Shown here: positions 34,175 through 48,200 of the stretch, one piece after another
How positions within the stretch are numbered: position 1 is the stretch's first letter
Layout of the letters: the number at the start of each line of letters is the position of its first letter
Assembly (NCBI GenBank): GCA_022036555.1
Contig: CM039129.1
Coordinates: 28,694,553-28,758,552 of the forward strand
Origin: Microstegium vimineum
Lineage: Eukaryota; Streptophyta; Magnoliopsida; Poales; Poaceae
Direction of reading: 5' to 3'
Length of the DNA stretch: 64,000 nucleotides
Translations under genes and position numbers: made by a program
Notes under the pieces: model-generated
The model's database searches: none
Told to the model about the DNA's origin: nothing
The model's input: the letters and a program-made list of their open reading frames with translations, nothing else

Positions 34175-34835
34175 CAGTGGCGGAGCTCAGATGAAAACTT
34201 AGGTGGGGCGGACTACAAACATAATTTTTTTATGGCATCGTAAAGACCCAATGTTTAATAGTATATGATGATTTAGAAACGGATGACAGTCAATAGCATC
34301 TCAATAGAATCCACTGACACAACGAGGTGGCTGCTACCTTGCCACTACCCCTGCGCCTGCACTGAACAGTAGCCCGGCAGCAAGCCATCAAGGGGCGCCC
34401 GTGTCCGACAGCTAGCAGCAAGGGCCAAACGGCAAAGGCTATGGGGCTCGAGCGGGTAGCACACCGTGGCAGCAAGGAGCACTGGCGACCAGCGGCAGCA
34501 GCTAGGACAACCGAGGCGACGCGACATGGTGACGGGGTTGTTGTCAGTTATCATAGCTCGAGCCTGGTAGAATCGACCTTTGGGGGGCTATAGGGATCGA
34601 GAGTTCTTGTGAGTTGTCTGATGTGCTCTCTTCTATTGGGCCGTTGGCCTTTGCTCGTGCGTCCTCGGTTCTCTCCTAAACTCACATTCCAGCTGCGCCG
34701 CCGGCCGGACGCTGCGATGCACGCGACGCCGCTGCTCAACGCCTTGCGTCCTGAGTGAGAAGTGAGGGGTAGGGACTCCCACCGGCGGTAGGTGGGGCAG
34801 CTGCCCCACCCTGCCGTATGGGGAGCTCCGCCTCT
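34175..34835. mobile_element. Non-autonomous DNA transposon with CAGTGGCGGAGCTC ends
   Basis: Left end CAGTGGCGGAGCTC and right end GAGCTCCGCCTCT form an imperfect inverted repeat. A 9-bp target-site duplication GTACAAAAT flanks it (34166-34174 and 34836-34844). About 660 bp, GC-rich, no transposase. GTGGCGGAGC termini are frequent in grass DNA elements with 8-9 bp duplications (hAT or Mutator). Confidence 0.8.
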
Positions 34836-35341
34836 GTACAAAATGACGCACGGTCCATGGTCGGGATCCTCCATTAAGTACATGCCACTCTTAGTTGTCT
34901 TTTCCATAGTCATATACTCTTTGTTTACTAGTTATAGCTATATCCAATTGCATCTAATAGCTAGCTAGTGCTTTTAGGACAAAAAATGGTAGTTAATAAT
35001 CACTATTCAACAAGTTCTTTAAAATGAATAATGTGACAATGACTGTCCTCCAATAATAGGTTTCAAATGAAAATGTAGCAACTATTCATGACTAATCAAA
35101 GTATTCATGTTCTCACTCCACATGTAAAATGATGCAAAGGAAAGTGAACATAAAAAGAATTATTGCTAAGTTCTTTGTTGGGTCTTTGCTTAACCTAACC
35201 TTTTATATCTAGACAAAGAAATAATCCTTATTTCGGTATTGGACAACCTCTATGCCTCGAGAATTGCCATCTATACTATTTATTTCATATGAAGTTAATT
35301 GTTACAATATTATCATGATAAAAGACCTTATATATATAGTT

Positions 35342-35382
<41 letters not shown>

Positions 35383-36129
35383 TACACTTTGACTCTTTGC
35401 CTATGTGTTCGCGTTTGAACTAAAGAACACTTGTCATCATTCCATCTCTATTGGATTCATGCATGGACAATTAAATTGTTTCATTGAACACCAACAAATA
35501 ATTTAATATAATCAACTTTACAACACCACTTCTTGGTATCCAATAGATTGAATAAATGAGCATTATATTGCGTGTCTAATGACTACATGAGTTGTGAAAA
35601 TAGAAGGCATACCATGGCTAAAAAAGTAGAACCATCTTTGTTGTATACGAGGAACATTCATATGTAGTCAATGAAGACGATTCACACGATCCATCAACAA
35701 ACCTATCGTAGGGTCTCATAATTACATCAGATGTTGATAAAACATGACACATTTATTGCATATAACATTCTACAACACATAAAAATTATGCATAAATTAC
35801 CAATAAAAAGTGATTCACATAGACCTACGCGCAATAAGATGGTACATACGTGCATCACTTGCATGAGCCACATGGCCACAAAAAATCGATGTGCCGTGGG
35901 AGTGGTAACTCGCGGCATGGCATCTAATAGCGTTGTTTGCATCCAACTATCTTAATTAAATATTTATAAAAGAAGTATTGTCAGTAAAAAACTACACTAA
36001 GGTAAACTAAATTGTCAAAATAATTGTTACGGTGCTTGGGAGGAACCACCGAACCACCGGTTCCTCCCGTTAAATCTTTTTGCCGCATGTATTAATTAGA
36101 AAAATTAATTAATTATAATTAAGGGTAGT
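34836..36129. other. AT-rich intergenic DNA with a TA microsatellite
   Basis: No gene seen. A (TA)n run lies at about 35345-35374. AAACCACCGG-type repeats occur at 36045-36065. Confidence 0.5.
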
Positions 36130-36740
36130 TTAGTCCTTTTCACACGGCAACCTGATTCCACAGAAGTTTCCCCAATCTGAGATATCGCAACTCCTGCGTC
36201 GCCGGCTCCCTGTCCGCCGGCCGCATCTCCCTGCCCGCCGCCCCAGTCGTCGTCGCCTCCCTGCCCGCCGCCCGCATCTCCCTACTCTCCGCCCAGGTCG
36301 TCGGCTCACTGCCCACCTGCCCGCCGGCCACATCTCCCTGCTCGTCCAGGTCGCCGGCTCACTGCCCACCTCCCGCCAATCACGCACCACCACGTCTCCC
36401 TAGGGTTGCCAGCCGCCTCGCTGCCTCTTTGGGTCGCCAACGGCCTCACCACCACAACGCGCCTCCCTAGGCTCGCCACCGCCTGTGCCTGTGTGGGTCG
36501 CCGCCGGCTGCAGCAGAGAGGGGAGACAGGATTGGTGGCAGGAGCCCCGCCCTTCTGCGCTTGGCCTTGTCGCAGCGCTTGGAGAAGGGAGGGGTGCGTC
36601 TGCAGGTGCTCGTCGTCCTACGCCGAGAAGCTCGACGATTGTGCATAGTACAGGTTTGATATACCTGCCTTTGACTGCTCCTCATCTGCATCTATCGTCA
36701 GTCACTAGATTCATCATGCATCATTTTGACAACAGGTAGG
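36130..36740. other. GC-rich segment, possible old first exon
   Basis: A sharp change to GC-rich sequence with CGCCGGC/CTCCCTGCCCGCC repeats. It is open in several frames on both strands, which is typical of GC-rich DNA, and none resembles a known protein. It could be the 5' end of a decayed gene whose later part is the AT-hook fragment at 37785-38075. Confidence 0.3.
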
Positions 36741-37784
36741 AGCGTGAAAAATTATCAATTCAATGTATCTTAAATCCCTATCTCTATTAAATTATTTGTT
36801 TAGCCTGTAAGTGAATCGTTTAACTAGATGTAGTGAGTTCATTAAAATTCAATAGTGGGTGACATTGACAGAGATATGAGTGTTCCCAGATGCAGAATGA
36901 TTATGTTATCTATGAATTTTCTAAAGTAGCACAAGAATTCGAAAGAGACCGTCCGAAGTGAATTTGCAGCTAACCCCTTTGCTTGTTGGCTATGTAAATG
37001 TACAGAGACATACATGCATATATGATCATTCCCTAAGTCCTTCATGGTACTCTTTATGTTTTGCTCAAATTGTGGTTTAGAAAATTAAAATCTTTGTAAT
37101 ATGTTCGTGTTGGCTGCTCATATGCTCTTGGCTTCATGATGTGAGAGGCATGCTAGCAGTTAAGAGTTTGCTTTTGGTGTGAGATTATCCAACACTATAT
37201 GTCTATATGTGAGTTTTTTCATTCTGTGAAATCATCCAATTATCCAACACTATATGTGAATTTAATTTGTAACCTGTCCTTTAGCTGGTGGCTGTTAAAT
37301 TTTATGACAAAGAAGGTAGCAAGCACGAAATGCAAAAACAGTGGTGGCATGTGTGTTGCCGTTTAAACTGATTTCACGATACATGTGTATGCAATGCAGC
37401 TGCATATTGGCACAGCACAGGCTCTATTGTTCCATATGTATTTTGTTTGTCACTTGCTTGTATGCTGCAACTAGTGGTCTGATCATATATGGTCCATTCT
37501 TTCAGGAAAAGATTGCCTTTCCTTTTTAATTTTTTTTTAGTTTCAGACATATATACTAGGGTACTAGGTTCAGTAACTGAATTGTTCAGTAAAAATTGTG
37601 GAGCTGGACTTTGTAGTTTGTATGGAGGAAGTAAGACAAAACTACTCAGTTCACTGATTTTTATTTGTGATGAAAAAAAATAAAATACGGTGTGTTCAAT
37701 CTCTTAGCTGTTGTTCTCATTTATTTCATTCATATTTTCAGTAACATTTCATAGAGGTTTCCTATTTAATTTTTGAGAAGGTAG

Positions 37785-38075
37785 AATTCTTGGCCAACAA
37801 TCCAGAACCAAAGTCTTCGAATGGAGATGTCTACATAGTTGACTCACAAACTGGTGGAAAGAAACACAAGATTGGAGCAAAGAACACTAGTGCTACCAAA
37901 AAAAAAAGAATCAGCTCAATCATCTCAAGCACCAAAGAAGCGTGGACGGCCAAGGAAAGATGCACAAAAAATGACGGCTTCAACAAACCAAAACAGCACA
38001 GACAATATCAACACAGTTCCTCCAACTGTGCATCGCGAAAATCGTAGGGTTTCCCTCCCAGCCAGTTTTACATGA
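37785..38075 (+). pseudogene. AT-hook ORF fragment broken at an A10 run
   Basis: Two plus-strand frames join at a run of ten A (37898-37907). The first reads SSNGDVYIVDSQTGGKKH and so on. The second continues with APKKRGRPRKDAQK and ends SLPASFT at TGA (38073-38075). KKRGRPRKD is a classical AT-hook, which binds the minor groove of AT-rich DNA. A one-base slip in the A run would join them. No start codon context or flanking domain identifies the parent gene. It lies about 0.8 kb before the UBP leader, in the same direction. Confidence 0.45.
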
Positions 38076-38890
38076 GCCCGTTTAGGCAGCCGTAATGGTC
38101 AAAGGGTATGCAAGTTTATCTAAAAGTTTTCTTAGTCAAATGTGTTTCCTTCAAAGCTACTCTTATAATGAGGAAGTAAAGGCTGCATTGTGTCTTCAAA
38201 AAAGTAGTTGTGAGACTTGTGTGCAAGGCTGGCTTTGTGAGTCAGAGTTTGCAGAATTAAACAGTCAAGATTAGAATTCCTTTCTGTATTGTTAAATACA
38301 TCCTGATGCTAGTTGCATATTTTTACTACTTCCATGCTTTGTGTTCCTCAATTTTTAAACTGAGAAGTTAACTTATGTTTTTGTGTATTGAGGCTCTGTT
38401 TCTTTTTTCTTCTTCCAAGCTGGTAGTACAAAATATGTAACTGCATCTGATCAGTTAGTTCCATAATGTTTGCAAGAAGCTGGCTGGTGCAATAGGAGCA
38501 TATATCATCTACAAATTTTTTTTCCTGAAATGTTGCTTTCATCCGCTGCATCGACAAATCGTATGTCTCCATGACTTGGATGTCTTGGTGTTAGTTAACC
38601 TTCCTTTCCATTTTCTTTTCAGTTGTACCAACTCTTCTTCCTTTGGAGTCCAGGCTATGTTATTCCTGGAGCTATGGAGGACCTTCTTCTATTTGCAAGC
38701 CGTGTAATAACAAATCTAGCGATCTTACCGTGTAGATTTATTTTCTGTGATTCCTCACAATTAAGTGGACAATTCAATCCTTAATGTAAGACGCGCACAT
38801 ATCAATTTCAGTGTGGTTCACCTAGCAGCTAAACTGTTCTGGGTGATTCCTTAAGTATATACTACTGTAAATTATACCAGAAAGGAAGGT
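38076..38890. other. Intergenic DNA upstream of the UBP gene
   Basis: No supported gene. Part of it probably serves as the UBP promoter, but I did not recognise a TATA box at a fixed distance. Confidence 0.4.
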
Positions 38891-38899
38891 TATTGTGTT

Positions 38900-39240
38900 G
38901 TGGACTCTTAGCGAGCGAGAAGAAGACGAGAGAAAGCTCTGTACTCGAGTCCCAAGAACTGCCGAGCTCGGCTCCTGTCTGAACTCGAACTGTGCCGTGC
39001 GCCCGTGCCCGGTTCGACCCAGGAAAATCACCAAATCGCCCCCCGACAGCACGCGACCGACCTGTGCTCCCCCTTCACCGCATCAGCAACTTCCCATCGA
39101 CTGCCTCGCTCGCATCCGCCCTCGACCCCCGCCCGCCTCACCCCCTTCTTCCTCCTCTTCCCGCCGCCGTCAGTCGACGCCGCAGCCGCTTGGCGGCCGC
39201 CTCTCGCACACCCACCGCGGTCGCGGGCGACGACGACCCC
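38900..39240 (+). promoter_or_regulatory. Probable 5' leader of the UBP12/13-type gene
   Basis: GC-rich, C-rich leader before the ATG at 39241, with GAGCGAGAAGAAGACGAGAG-like purine-rich and CCGCCGCC-rich segments. The start is approximate. ORFs here in other frames have no family match. Confidence 0.5.
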
Positions 39241-42200
39241 ATGACTATGATGACGCCGCCCCCTCTTGAGGTACGTGCTCTCCTTCACTCGCTCGCTCGC
39301 TCGCCCCGATCTCCGGGGCCAGTCCACCCTCGCCGCCGCGCCGATCGAGGGTGCTCGGGTTCTCGCCAGGGTTTACGCGCCGGGCCGGATCTGACCCCCT
39401 CAGCCCGCACTTTCCCTCCTCGCAGCAGCAGCAGGAGGACGACGAGATGCTGGTGCCGCACCAGGAGCTTCCTGTTGCTGGCCCGGAACCCGCTCCACAA
39501 CCGATGGAAGGTGAGGACCTAACCCTTCTCTCGCCTTCTGCGTGCTCGTGCCCGTGGGTTTATGTGTTTCTAGTTCTCGTTCATCTCATCTCACACGTGG
39601 CGGCTGCTGTCGTGGTTCCTGCTGCTAGTTGTTGCGCAGACAGAGCCCGCCAATACAGCGGAGAGCCAGCCGCCCGAGGACCCGCAGACATCGCGCTTCA
39701 CCTGGACGATCGAGAGCTTCAGCCGTCTTAACACTAAGAAGCACTACTCTGATGTGTTTGCCGTTGGGGGATACAAATGGTGAGCTTTTGGATCTCTTGC
39801 CACTGTAACGGCTGCCAGAAACATGGGTAGGCGGTTGGTGGGTTTTGATGGACGTGCTACTTTTTGCGAGCAGGCGTGTGCTAATTTTCCCCAAGGGGAA
39901 CAATGTGGATCACCTCTCGATGTATTTGGATGTTGCGGATTCTGGGAACCTGCCATATGGCTGGAGCCGGTATGCTCAGTTCAGCTTGGCTGTTGTGAAT
40001 CAGATCCACCCAAAGTATACGATTCGGAAAGGTATCTCTTTCTTCATTTAATGTTCTTCTGCCTGTCTTGTTTCTTTCCATCATGGAAGTTTTTAGGGCT
40101 ATAATTTACAAGTCTTCAACTGAGCTGGAACATGGTGAGGCTATCGCCATTGGCAGCTATTTGATCATTGACAATTGTCAAACTTTTATCATGATAGCAT
40201 TAGCATGAGGTTATAACTGGAAACGAGGCACACATTGTATTGGCCTATAACTAATTACAACTAATATGCAAAGTCATAGACAAGGTCAGGCTCTTTCTCT
40301 CTGTTATTCTGAATCAAGATATATGTATGAAGCACATGTAGCAAATGCATGGCACATAAAGTTCTTAAGTTTAATAGAATCTTTATTTTTATGTTACTTT
40401 ATAATTTTAAGGGGGGGTTAATTCACTTCTAGGTAAGTTTTTTGTTTTCATATTTACTTGATTTCTGTAGGATGTTTCCCAGCTGTGTGTCTCTTTTTTT
40501 CTTAACATTTTTGGCAAAGTGACAACTCAAACTAGCATCTCAACTCTCATGTGTGCTTGTCACCTTTACTGCATTTGTTGTCTTTTAAAAATATAATTAT
40601 TGTGTCGATTGTGAAAAAAAAATGTTTTTGTTTTTTTGCAAATAGCTGCGTTAATTGTTGAATGTGCCTTTTGTTAGGATGTATGTAGATCATCAATCAC
40701 ATACGGAGTTGATCACTGTTATAGTGCATGGTATAATATGTTCCATAATGAGATATGTAGGATGGCAGAGTCCAATGCATGCCATTTGAAACTTCCAAAC
40801 ATGTGTGGACAGGAGTACGGGACCCACATTGCTGTCTCATAAACAATCATTTTTCGAAGCTGTGTTGATTGCAGTTGTGCTTATTTAGATTTCCCAAAAA
40901 CTCCTAACAGTTTATTTCTTACTTTGAACTTTTCTGCTCAGCTACCAGCTCACAGTTGCTTGAAGCTCTAACCTTCGGTTGAGTTGCTAATAGACTATCA
41001 AGTGATGCATAAATACTAGAAGTATTATCTGACAAATGATTTGATTGCCATCCTTGTTTTTTTTTTTCATAAATTCCTTCAATCTGGCATTTTTATATCT
41101 TATTATAACACCTTTACTCCCCCCCCCTCCCCTAGTTACATTGAGTTTCTCACTATTTCTGGAATATTTTATTTGGTTGAATCTATATGTTGATCCCATG
41201 TTTGGCAGATACCCAGCACCAATTTAATGCACGCGAGAGCGACTGGGGTTTCACATCATTTATGCCTTTGAGTGACCTATATGACCCAAGCAGGGGCTAT
41301 CTTATGAATGACACCGTTGTTATAGAAGCTGAGGTTGCTGTCCGCAGAATGGTTGATTATTGGACTTATGACTCGAAAAAAGAAACAGGTTTTGTAGGTC
41401 TTAAGAATCAAGGTGCTACCTGTTATATGAACTCTCTCCTTCAAACGTTATATCATACACCATATTTTAGAAAGGTGAGATCAATCATTGTTCTGTTCTG
41501 CATGTTTCTCTAAATGCCTGAATTTTGAACCAATTTATTGAAATGTTTTTATAGGCTGTATATCATATGCCAACAACTGAGAATGACATGCCATCTGGGA
41601 GTATCCCTTTAGCCCTGCAGAGCCTTTTTTACAAGCTCCAGTATAGTGACAACAGTGTAGCGACAAAAGAGTTGACCAAATCCTTTGGATGGGATACTTA
41701 TGATTCTTTCATGCAACATGACGTTCAAGAACTCAACAGAGTTCTTTGTGAGAAACTGGAAGACAAGATGAAGGTGAATATGACAGTAATGAATTATCAA
41801 TACATGAATTTACTTTTTATTAACATTTCTTTCTCCACAGGGAACTGTTGTGGAAGGAACAATTGAACAATTATTTGAAGGCCACCACATTAATTACATC
41901 GAGTGCATTAACGTGGACTATAAATCTAGCAGAAAAGAATCATTTTACGGTAGGCTGTCATTTAACTGTACTTGCATGAAAACCATATATCTATCTATGA
42001 TATATAAATAATAGTTGCCTATGTCATGTCTTGCAGATCTACAACTTGATGTGAAAGGTTGTCGTGATGTTTATGCATCATTTGATAAGTATGTGGAAGT
42101 GGAGCGTCTAGAGGGTGATAACAAATACCATGCAGAGCGATATGGCTTACAGGTTCCTACATATCCTGCTCTATGCGTGGCCTTGTAGCTGGATATTTAG

Positions 42201-45200
42201 GTGTAGTAGATGCTGATTACCTGATTGTTAGAGTTTTAGGAAAATTCCTGGTATTTCAATGAAATGACAGAATTTTGTCATAATTATCTTATGTTCTTAT
42301 TGAACAAGGCTAAACCTCACCTGGCCTTTATAGAAAGCTTAGCCAGCACCATCTGTTTTACGGGGTTATCCGTTTACGAACAAAAAACACAGCCAGCTAG
42401 CGCCTACTGCAATTCCAAATTCTCCTCGCCAAAGAAAAATACCCCCAGTTCTCCCATTCACTCTAGCAAACACCAGACAGACTCTTGAATGCTAACAAAA
42501 GACGTGCAACACGAACCAGAAAACACACTCAGAGCACTCTACACGTGGACAAAAAATTGTGTGCATTATCATCAGTTCGGTTATGATTATCCAGACAGAC
42601 TCTTGAATGCTAACAAAAGACGTGCAACACGAACCAGAAAACACACTCAGAGCACTCTACTACATGTGGACAAAAAATTGTGTGCATTATCATCAGTTCG
42701 GTTATGATTATCTTTTCTCGCCTTTTTTGTTATTATAGTTGTACCTTAATTTCAATCTTATTTTTGTTTTCAGGATGCAAGGAAAGGTGTGCTCTTCCTT
42801 GATTTCCCTCCTGTTTTGCAGCTTCAACTGAAGCGTTTTGAATATGATTACATGCGAGATACAATGGTTAAGGTTAGAACCGTGCTGAATACCACCGTCA
42901 AAATGATAAACCACTTCTATACATCTTTATCATTGTTTCAAGCAGATAGGTTTTTTTTATTGAAATGCTGGTTGTCATGGCATGTCAAGGGTTTGTCACT
43001 GATCAAATCGTAAGGATTTAGATTGATATTAGCAATATTTGAGTAATTTCTTTCAAGTTTCATGTAGCAACTCTCTCTCTTAAATGTCTGCAAGAATTTG
43101 CATAGAGTTGATGTGATTGTATCTTTGACTCTTCGTCGTTAAGCGCTCGACAATCACAGTTTCTACTAACTCCTTGAACTATGGATTTATGGAACAATGC
43201 AATTGATTGATACACATATTTTGCTTTTTTTTTTTGGGGGGGGGGGTGGGTGGGTATTGAATCTGTTTTGGTGCCAACAATATTAATTCTTTGCTGTGAA
43301 GTGGATTAAAATAGAACTAATAAGTTCCAGTTAGTCACTACCAGTTTTTTCTGTGTGGGTGCAGTCACTCATATGAGTGTTGGGGAACATGTTAAAAATG
43401 TGGTAAGCGGCAAACATCTGTTTACGCTTTGTGTTTTTCTTTACAATTACAGAATTATCACTAAATAGATCATTATGACGGTTATTTCGTTGATGCACAT
43501 AGCCCAGTACCATACTGCTTGAATAGAGACTGACTTGATGCTTCTTTAGGATGCAAGTAGTTTTAAGTTGTGATAATTGACACCTCCAGCACCTTGTATT
43601 TTATATAAAAAATCGTCATTTGGATATGCACATGTTACCCTGAATAAAATATGTCTCATTCAGACAAATCATGATAAATTTTTTGTAGCTCTGGTTCTTT
43701 CTTTTGTTAGGATTATCTGTTTCATGTTCTTGTTTGCCTAATTCAGTTTTCTGTTGTCTATGTGTGGTTTCCTCAACAATTAACATTAGATGTCTTTTGT
43801 TTAAGAAATGGTTAATAAGATTATCTAGGATCCGTGATGAAGAACTACCTACTTCTGCAGATTAATGACCGCTATGAGTTCCCTCTTCAACTTGATCTTG
43901 ATAGAGACAATGGAAAATATCTTTCTCCAGATGCAGATCGAAGTATTAGAAACCTATATACGCTTCACAGGTAATTTATTTATCATAAACTGTTCCAACT
44001 CTTTGAATGGTATATAGGTGCAACAGCTATAATGGAGAAATCTAATCCATGTATATAGAAATGTGAAATTCCAACCAGTGTAGCACTTGTCCTTTAAAAG
44101 ATGCCCAATTTTCAGATACTTTTTTCTAGACGCTGATCTCTGGTTCATGTAATACAGAAGAACCTGTGTAGAAATTGGCCAATAATTTTTTTTCTCGAAT
44201 AAACTGGCCAATAAATTGAATGTATGCAACATTGTCCTTTTGCCCTACATAGTGAAGCTGTGTTAGAAAATGTGCAAATTTGAAGAAAATTGCTGTCTTC
44301 TTTGTTCTGACAGTTTATTTCACCTTATTCATGTATTCTTGACAGCATGCATATGCTTATGTTGCCTGTCTTTTGCGTTCAGTGTTCTTGTTCATAGTGG
44401 GGGAGTACATGGTGGTCACTACTATGCTTTCATTCGGCCGACACTCTCAGATCAGTGGTGCGTTTCCATCTCATGAGTTTCGGTTCATGTTGTTAGATGT
44501 GCCTTCTGGTATTTGCCTTAATAATTTTCTGTTGTAATTTTGATTGTGGCCCAGCATTTTAAGCTTAAGACATATTTGTGATTCTTAAAATGCTCCATGC
44601 TGCTGTTTCCTTGGAATAATTTGTGGCAAGATAACCTCTCAATTAGACTTGATTCTCTGTTATATATACAACATATGGGCCAATATGGGCCTAGAATGGA
44701 TGGGCGTGATATATATATAACAGCTGCATCATACTGAACTAGGTACTGTGTATATCTACACTCAGCCCTGCTCACAACTTCAGTATACTCATTGCTGGCT
44801 TTATCACCATCTTGTGTCTTGTGTCAACATGCAATGCAATCATCTGAATCTGTTGATTAGCTTTATCATCTTCTGTCAGCTGCACTGTATATCGACAGTT
44901 CACAGTGATAAAGAACATTCTTTCACAGTAATATCATTTAACCAGATGCCACATGGATTCACTTTCTTTGTTTATGCACAGTGCATTGTCATCCAGTTAC
45001 TATATCTTTCAAAATGCTTTACAAAGGCCATCTCTATGAATTATTTTGGTTGGTTTTCAGGTACAAATTCGATGATGAGCGGGTTACAAAAGAAGACACT
45101 AAAAAGGCACTTGAAGAGCAGTATGGGGGTGAGGAAGAGGTAACATTCATTATAACAAATGTTCATTCAGTACAAGGCAGTTACTTGTGGACTTGTATTA

Positions 45201-48200
45201 ACTTTCTTCTTTGAATGGGACAGTTGCCTCAAATAAACCCTGGTTTCAATAACACACCATTCAAATTCACAAAGTATTCGAACGCCTATATGCTTGTCTA
45301 TATACGTGAGAGTGACAAGGAGAAAATAATGTGTAATGTCGATGAGAAGGACATCGCTGAGCATTTGCGGGTAAGTAGTTCTTGTATACTTTCCCCCTTT
45401 TCTTTGTATATCATCTTAGTATTTTCGTTGAAGATGGTGATTGATTGAACTGTTCTTTTACAGATAAGGCTGAAGAAAGAACAAGAAGAGAAAGAGCACA
45501 AGAAGAAGGAGAAGGCTGAAGCTCATCTCTACACTATCATAAAGGTCTGGTCTTGTTTCAGTCATACCAGCAGTTAACTTCTCTTTTGGTGACTCCTCTT
45601 GATAGAACTTTGTTTGTAAAAAATGAAAATAGATTGCTCGAGACGAGGATTTAAAGGCGCAAATTGGTAAGAATATATATTTTGACCTGGTGGACCATGA
45701 AAAAGTTCGCAGCTTCCGCATTCAGAAGCAGTTGCCTTTTACTTCATTCAAGGTAATGGCCCAAAATACCCTACATGTTTTTTCATATCATGGCTTCATG
45801 GTTATGATTTTTGGATACTACTGGCCTAGTTGCAAGTGATTGAGCTGCTACATTTATGGTGTTTTTAAACTCAAGTTCAAGCCCTTCTAGGGAATGTTAT
45901 TTTCTGTTGCAATTCTATCTTTAAAAATTAAAAGGCTACCTATACCAGAAATAGTCAGCAAAGTTGCTTTATGGTCTGGCCGATTAATGGTTTTCATTAC
46001 CAGTTTGGAGCATTGCATTTACCACATTCCAGATTTCTTTAATTTTCTAGTTGTGCTCTATAATCTGCATCAAAGCTACCATTTGATGCTGGTAGTCTCA
46101 TTTTATTTTCAAATGAATTGTTCAGGAGGAAGTTGCAAAGGAATTTGGCATCCCTGTACAGTTTCAGCGCTTCTGGTTGTGGGCTAAGAGGCAGAACCAT
46201 ACATACCGGCCGAATCGTCCATTGACCCCACATGAGGAAGCACAATCAGTAAGTCATTTGTTGTTTTTAGAATTTCATATACTTCTAATACTTCATCAAG
46301 CACTTACATATGTTGAATACCATCTAGTTCATCACGTTTGAAGTTCAACTTGTGCCAAGTTTTATTTTCATTTGCTTTATTTATCCTTTCTTTTTAACTT
46401 TGTGCCCATTCTTTTTACGTGGATAATGATAGATAATCCCTGCTGCATTAGCATAACAGTAGCTTAGTGTAGCCATAAGATAGCATCTTTCTGTTTTAGT
46501 TTAACCTCTACTTTAGCCCTTTATCCCTTTTGTAAAATACTTTAGGCAGATGCTCTAGAGAGCTTCTTGTAACCCAAGTTTGCTTTTGCTATATATACAA
46601 AGGGACTAGCCCACCAAGACTGCATTCCTGCAGCACCAAAACCCTCACCTTTGCACTGTTCCATTGCCAACAATTGGTATCGGAGCTTTGGGGAGAGCCT
46701 AGGGTTAGCCAAGCCATGTCGCTCTCTGCCGATCGAGCTGCACGCGCCGCCGCCGCCGCTGCTGGCGCTGCTGATGCCGCCGCCGTCCATGCAGCCGATG
46801 ATCGGCGTGCACAACTGGCCGCCGCAGAGACCGCCGCCGCCGCAGCCGTAGAGGCTGCCAGGCAGGCCGCAGCAGCAGCACAGGCCGCCGCGCAGACCGC
46901 AGCGGCACTCAGAGCAGAGATCGAAGGCGAGGTTGAGGGAGATCGCCAGCGGGCGCCGAGCCCGGTGCGGAGGCGTGCAGAAGGCAGTCCGCGGAGGCGC
47001 CGCGCTCCGTCTCCATCACCGGAGCGCCGCCGCGAGCGCGGAAGAGGAGGACGACGTGAGTCGCCCGCGGTCCACACGGTCTACCGCAACTCCGGCTCAG
47101 GCACCAATTGGTCGATGCTGACGAAGGCCAATTACCATGAGTGGTCGCAGCTGATGAAGCTCAAGATGCAGGCTCGCGACCTCTGGGACGCCGTCGCGGG
47201 AGAGCCGGTCACCTACCGCGACGACAGGCGCGCGCTTGAGGCCATCATCGCCGCCGTGCCGCAGGAGATGGGAATTCCACTCACCGACAAGGACAGCGGC
47301 GCGAAGGAGGCGTGGGACGCCATCGCCGCAGCTTGGATCGGCGTGGACAGGGTCCGCTGGGCGACGTTGCAGCGCCTTCGTCGCGAGTGGGAGCACCTCT
47401 GCTTCCGCCCTGGTGAGCAAGTCGAGGACTTTGCCATCAGACTCACCACTCTGATGCAGCAGATGTCGCTGCACGGCGATCGGGACTTGGATGAGCAGCG
47501 CGCGGTGGAGAAGTACCTGCGCGTCGTCCTGGCGAAGTACTCCCAGCTCGTCATCGCCATCGAGACCCTCCTCGACATAGAGAACCTCAACATCGAGGAG
47601 GTGACTGGGCGCCTGAAGGCTGTCGATGATCGGGAGGAGACCCCCCCCCCCCCCCCCCCATCGAGCTGATCACCGTGGGCGGGAAGCTGATGTACACAGC
47701 CGAGCAGTGGCGGGCGAGCCAGAAGAAGAACGATGATGACGGCGGGTCGTCATCGAAGGACTGCCGCCAACGTCCGCGCGGTGGCCGCAGGCAGTGGCCT
47801 AGGAGGAACGTGGCCGGCGAAGGAGAGGAAGATGGTGAACGCCGTGCAACCCACGACGACATGTGCCTCAACTATGGCTGCACAGGTCACTGGGCACGCG
47901 ACTGCCGTGGGCAACGTCGGGATCGCGGAGGCGGCGGAGGTGGCCGTGGCGGAGGACGCGGGGAACGCAACGGTGGTGATCGTGGCGACCGTGGCGCTGA
48001 CCGCGGCGACCGTGGTGGCGACCGAGGAGCAGGGCGTGGCGACCGCAGGCAAGGCCGAGGCGGTGGAGCCGCGCATGTCGTAGAGGTAGAGGAGGATGAA
48101 GCTGCTCTCTTTTTCGCCCACGGGTTCCTCGACATCGACGACGGCGTGCAAGCCTGCGCCTTCACCGCGCACAACCTCGACCTCCACGAGCCCAGAGCCG

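Noticed and set aside
35345..35374. Possible regulatory TATA array
   Set aside because: A plain (TA)n microsatellite with no gene downstream at a sensible distance.
38895..39522. Open frames across the UBP leader and first exons
   Set aside because: They are GC-rich shadows; the exon structure of the UBP family explains the coding DNA here with MTMMTPPP as the start.
46589..47077. Minus-strand Ala/Arg-rich ORF in Copia-3
   Set aside because: Reverse of the alanine-rich gag N-terminus; an artefact of GC-rich codons.
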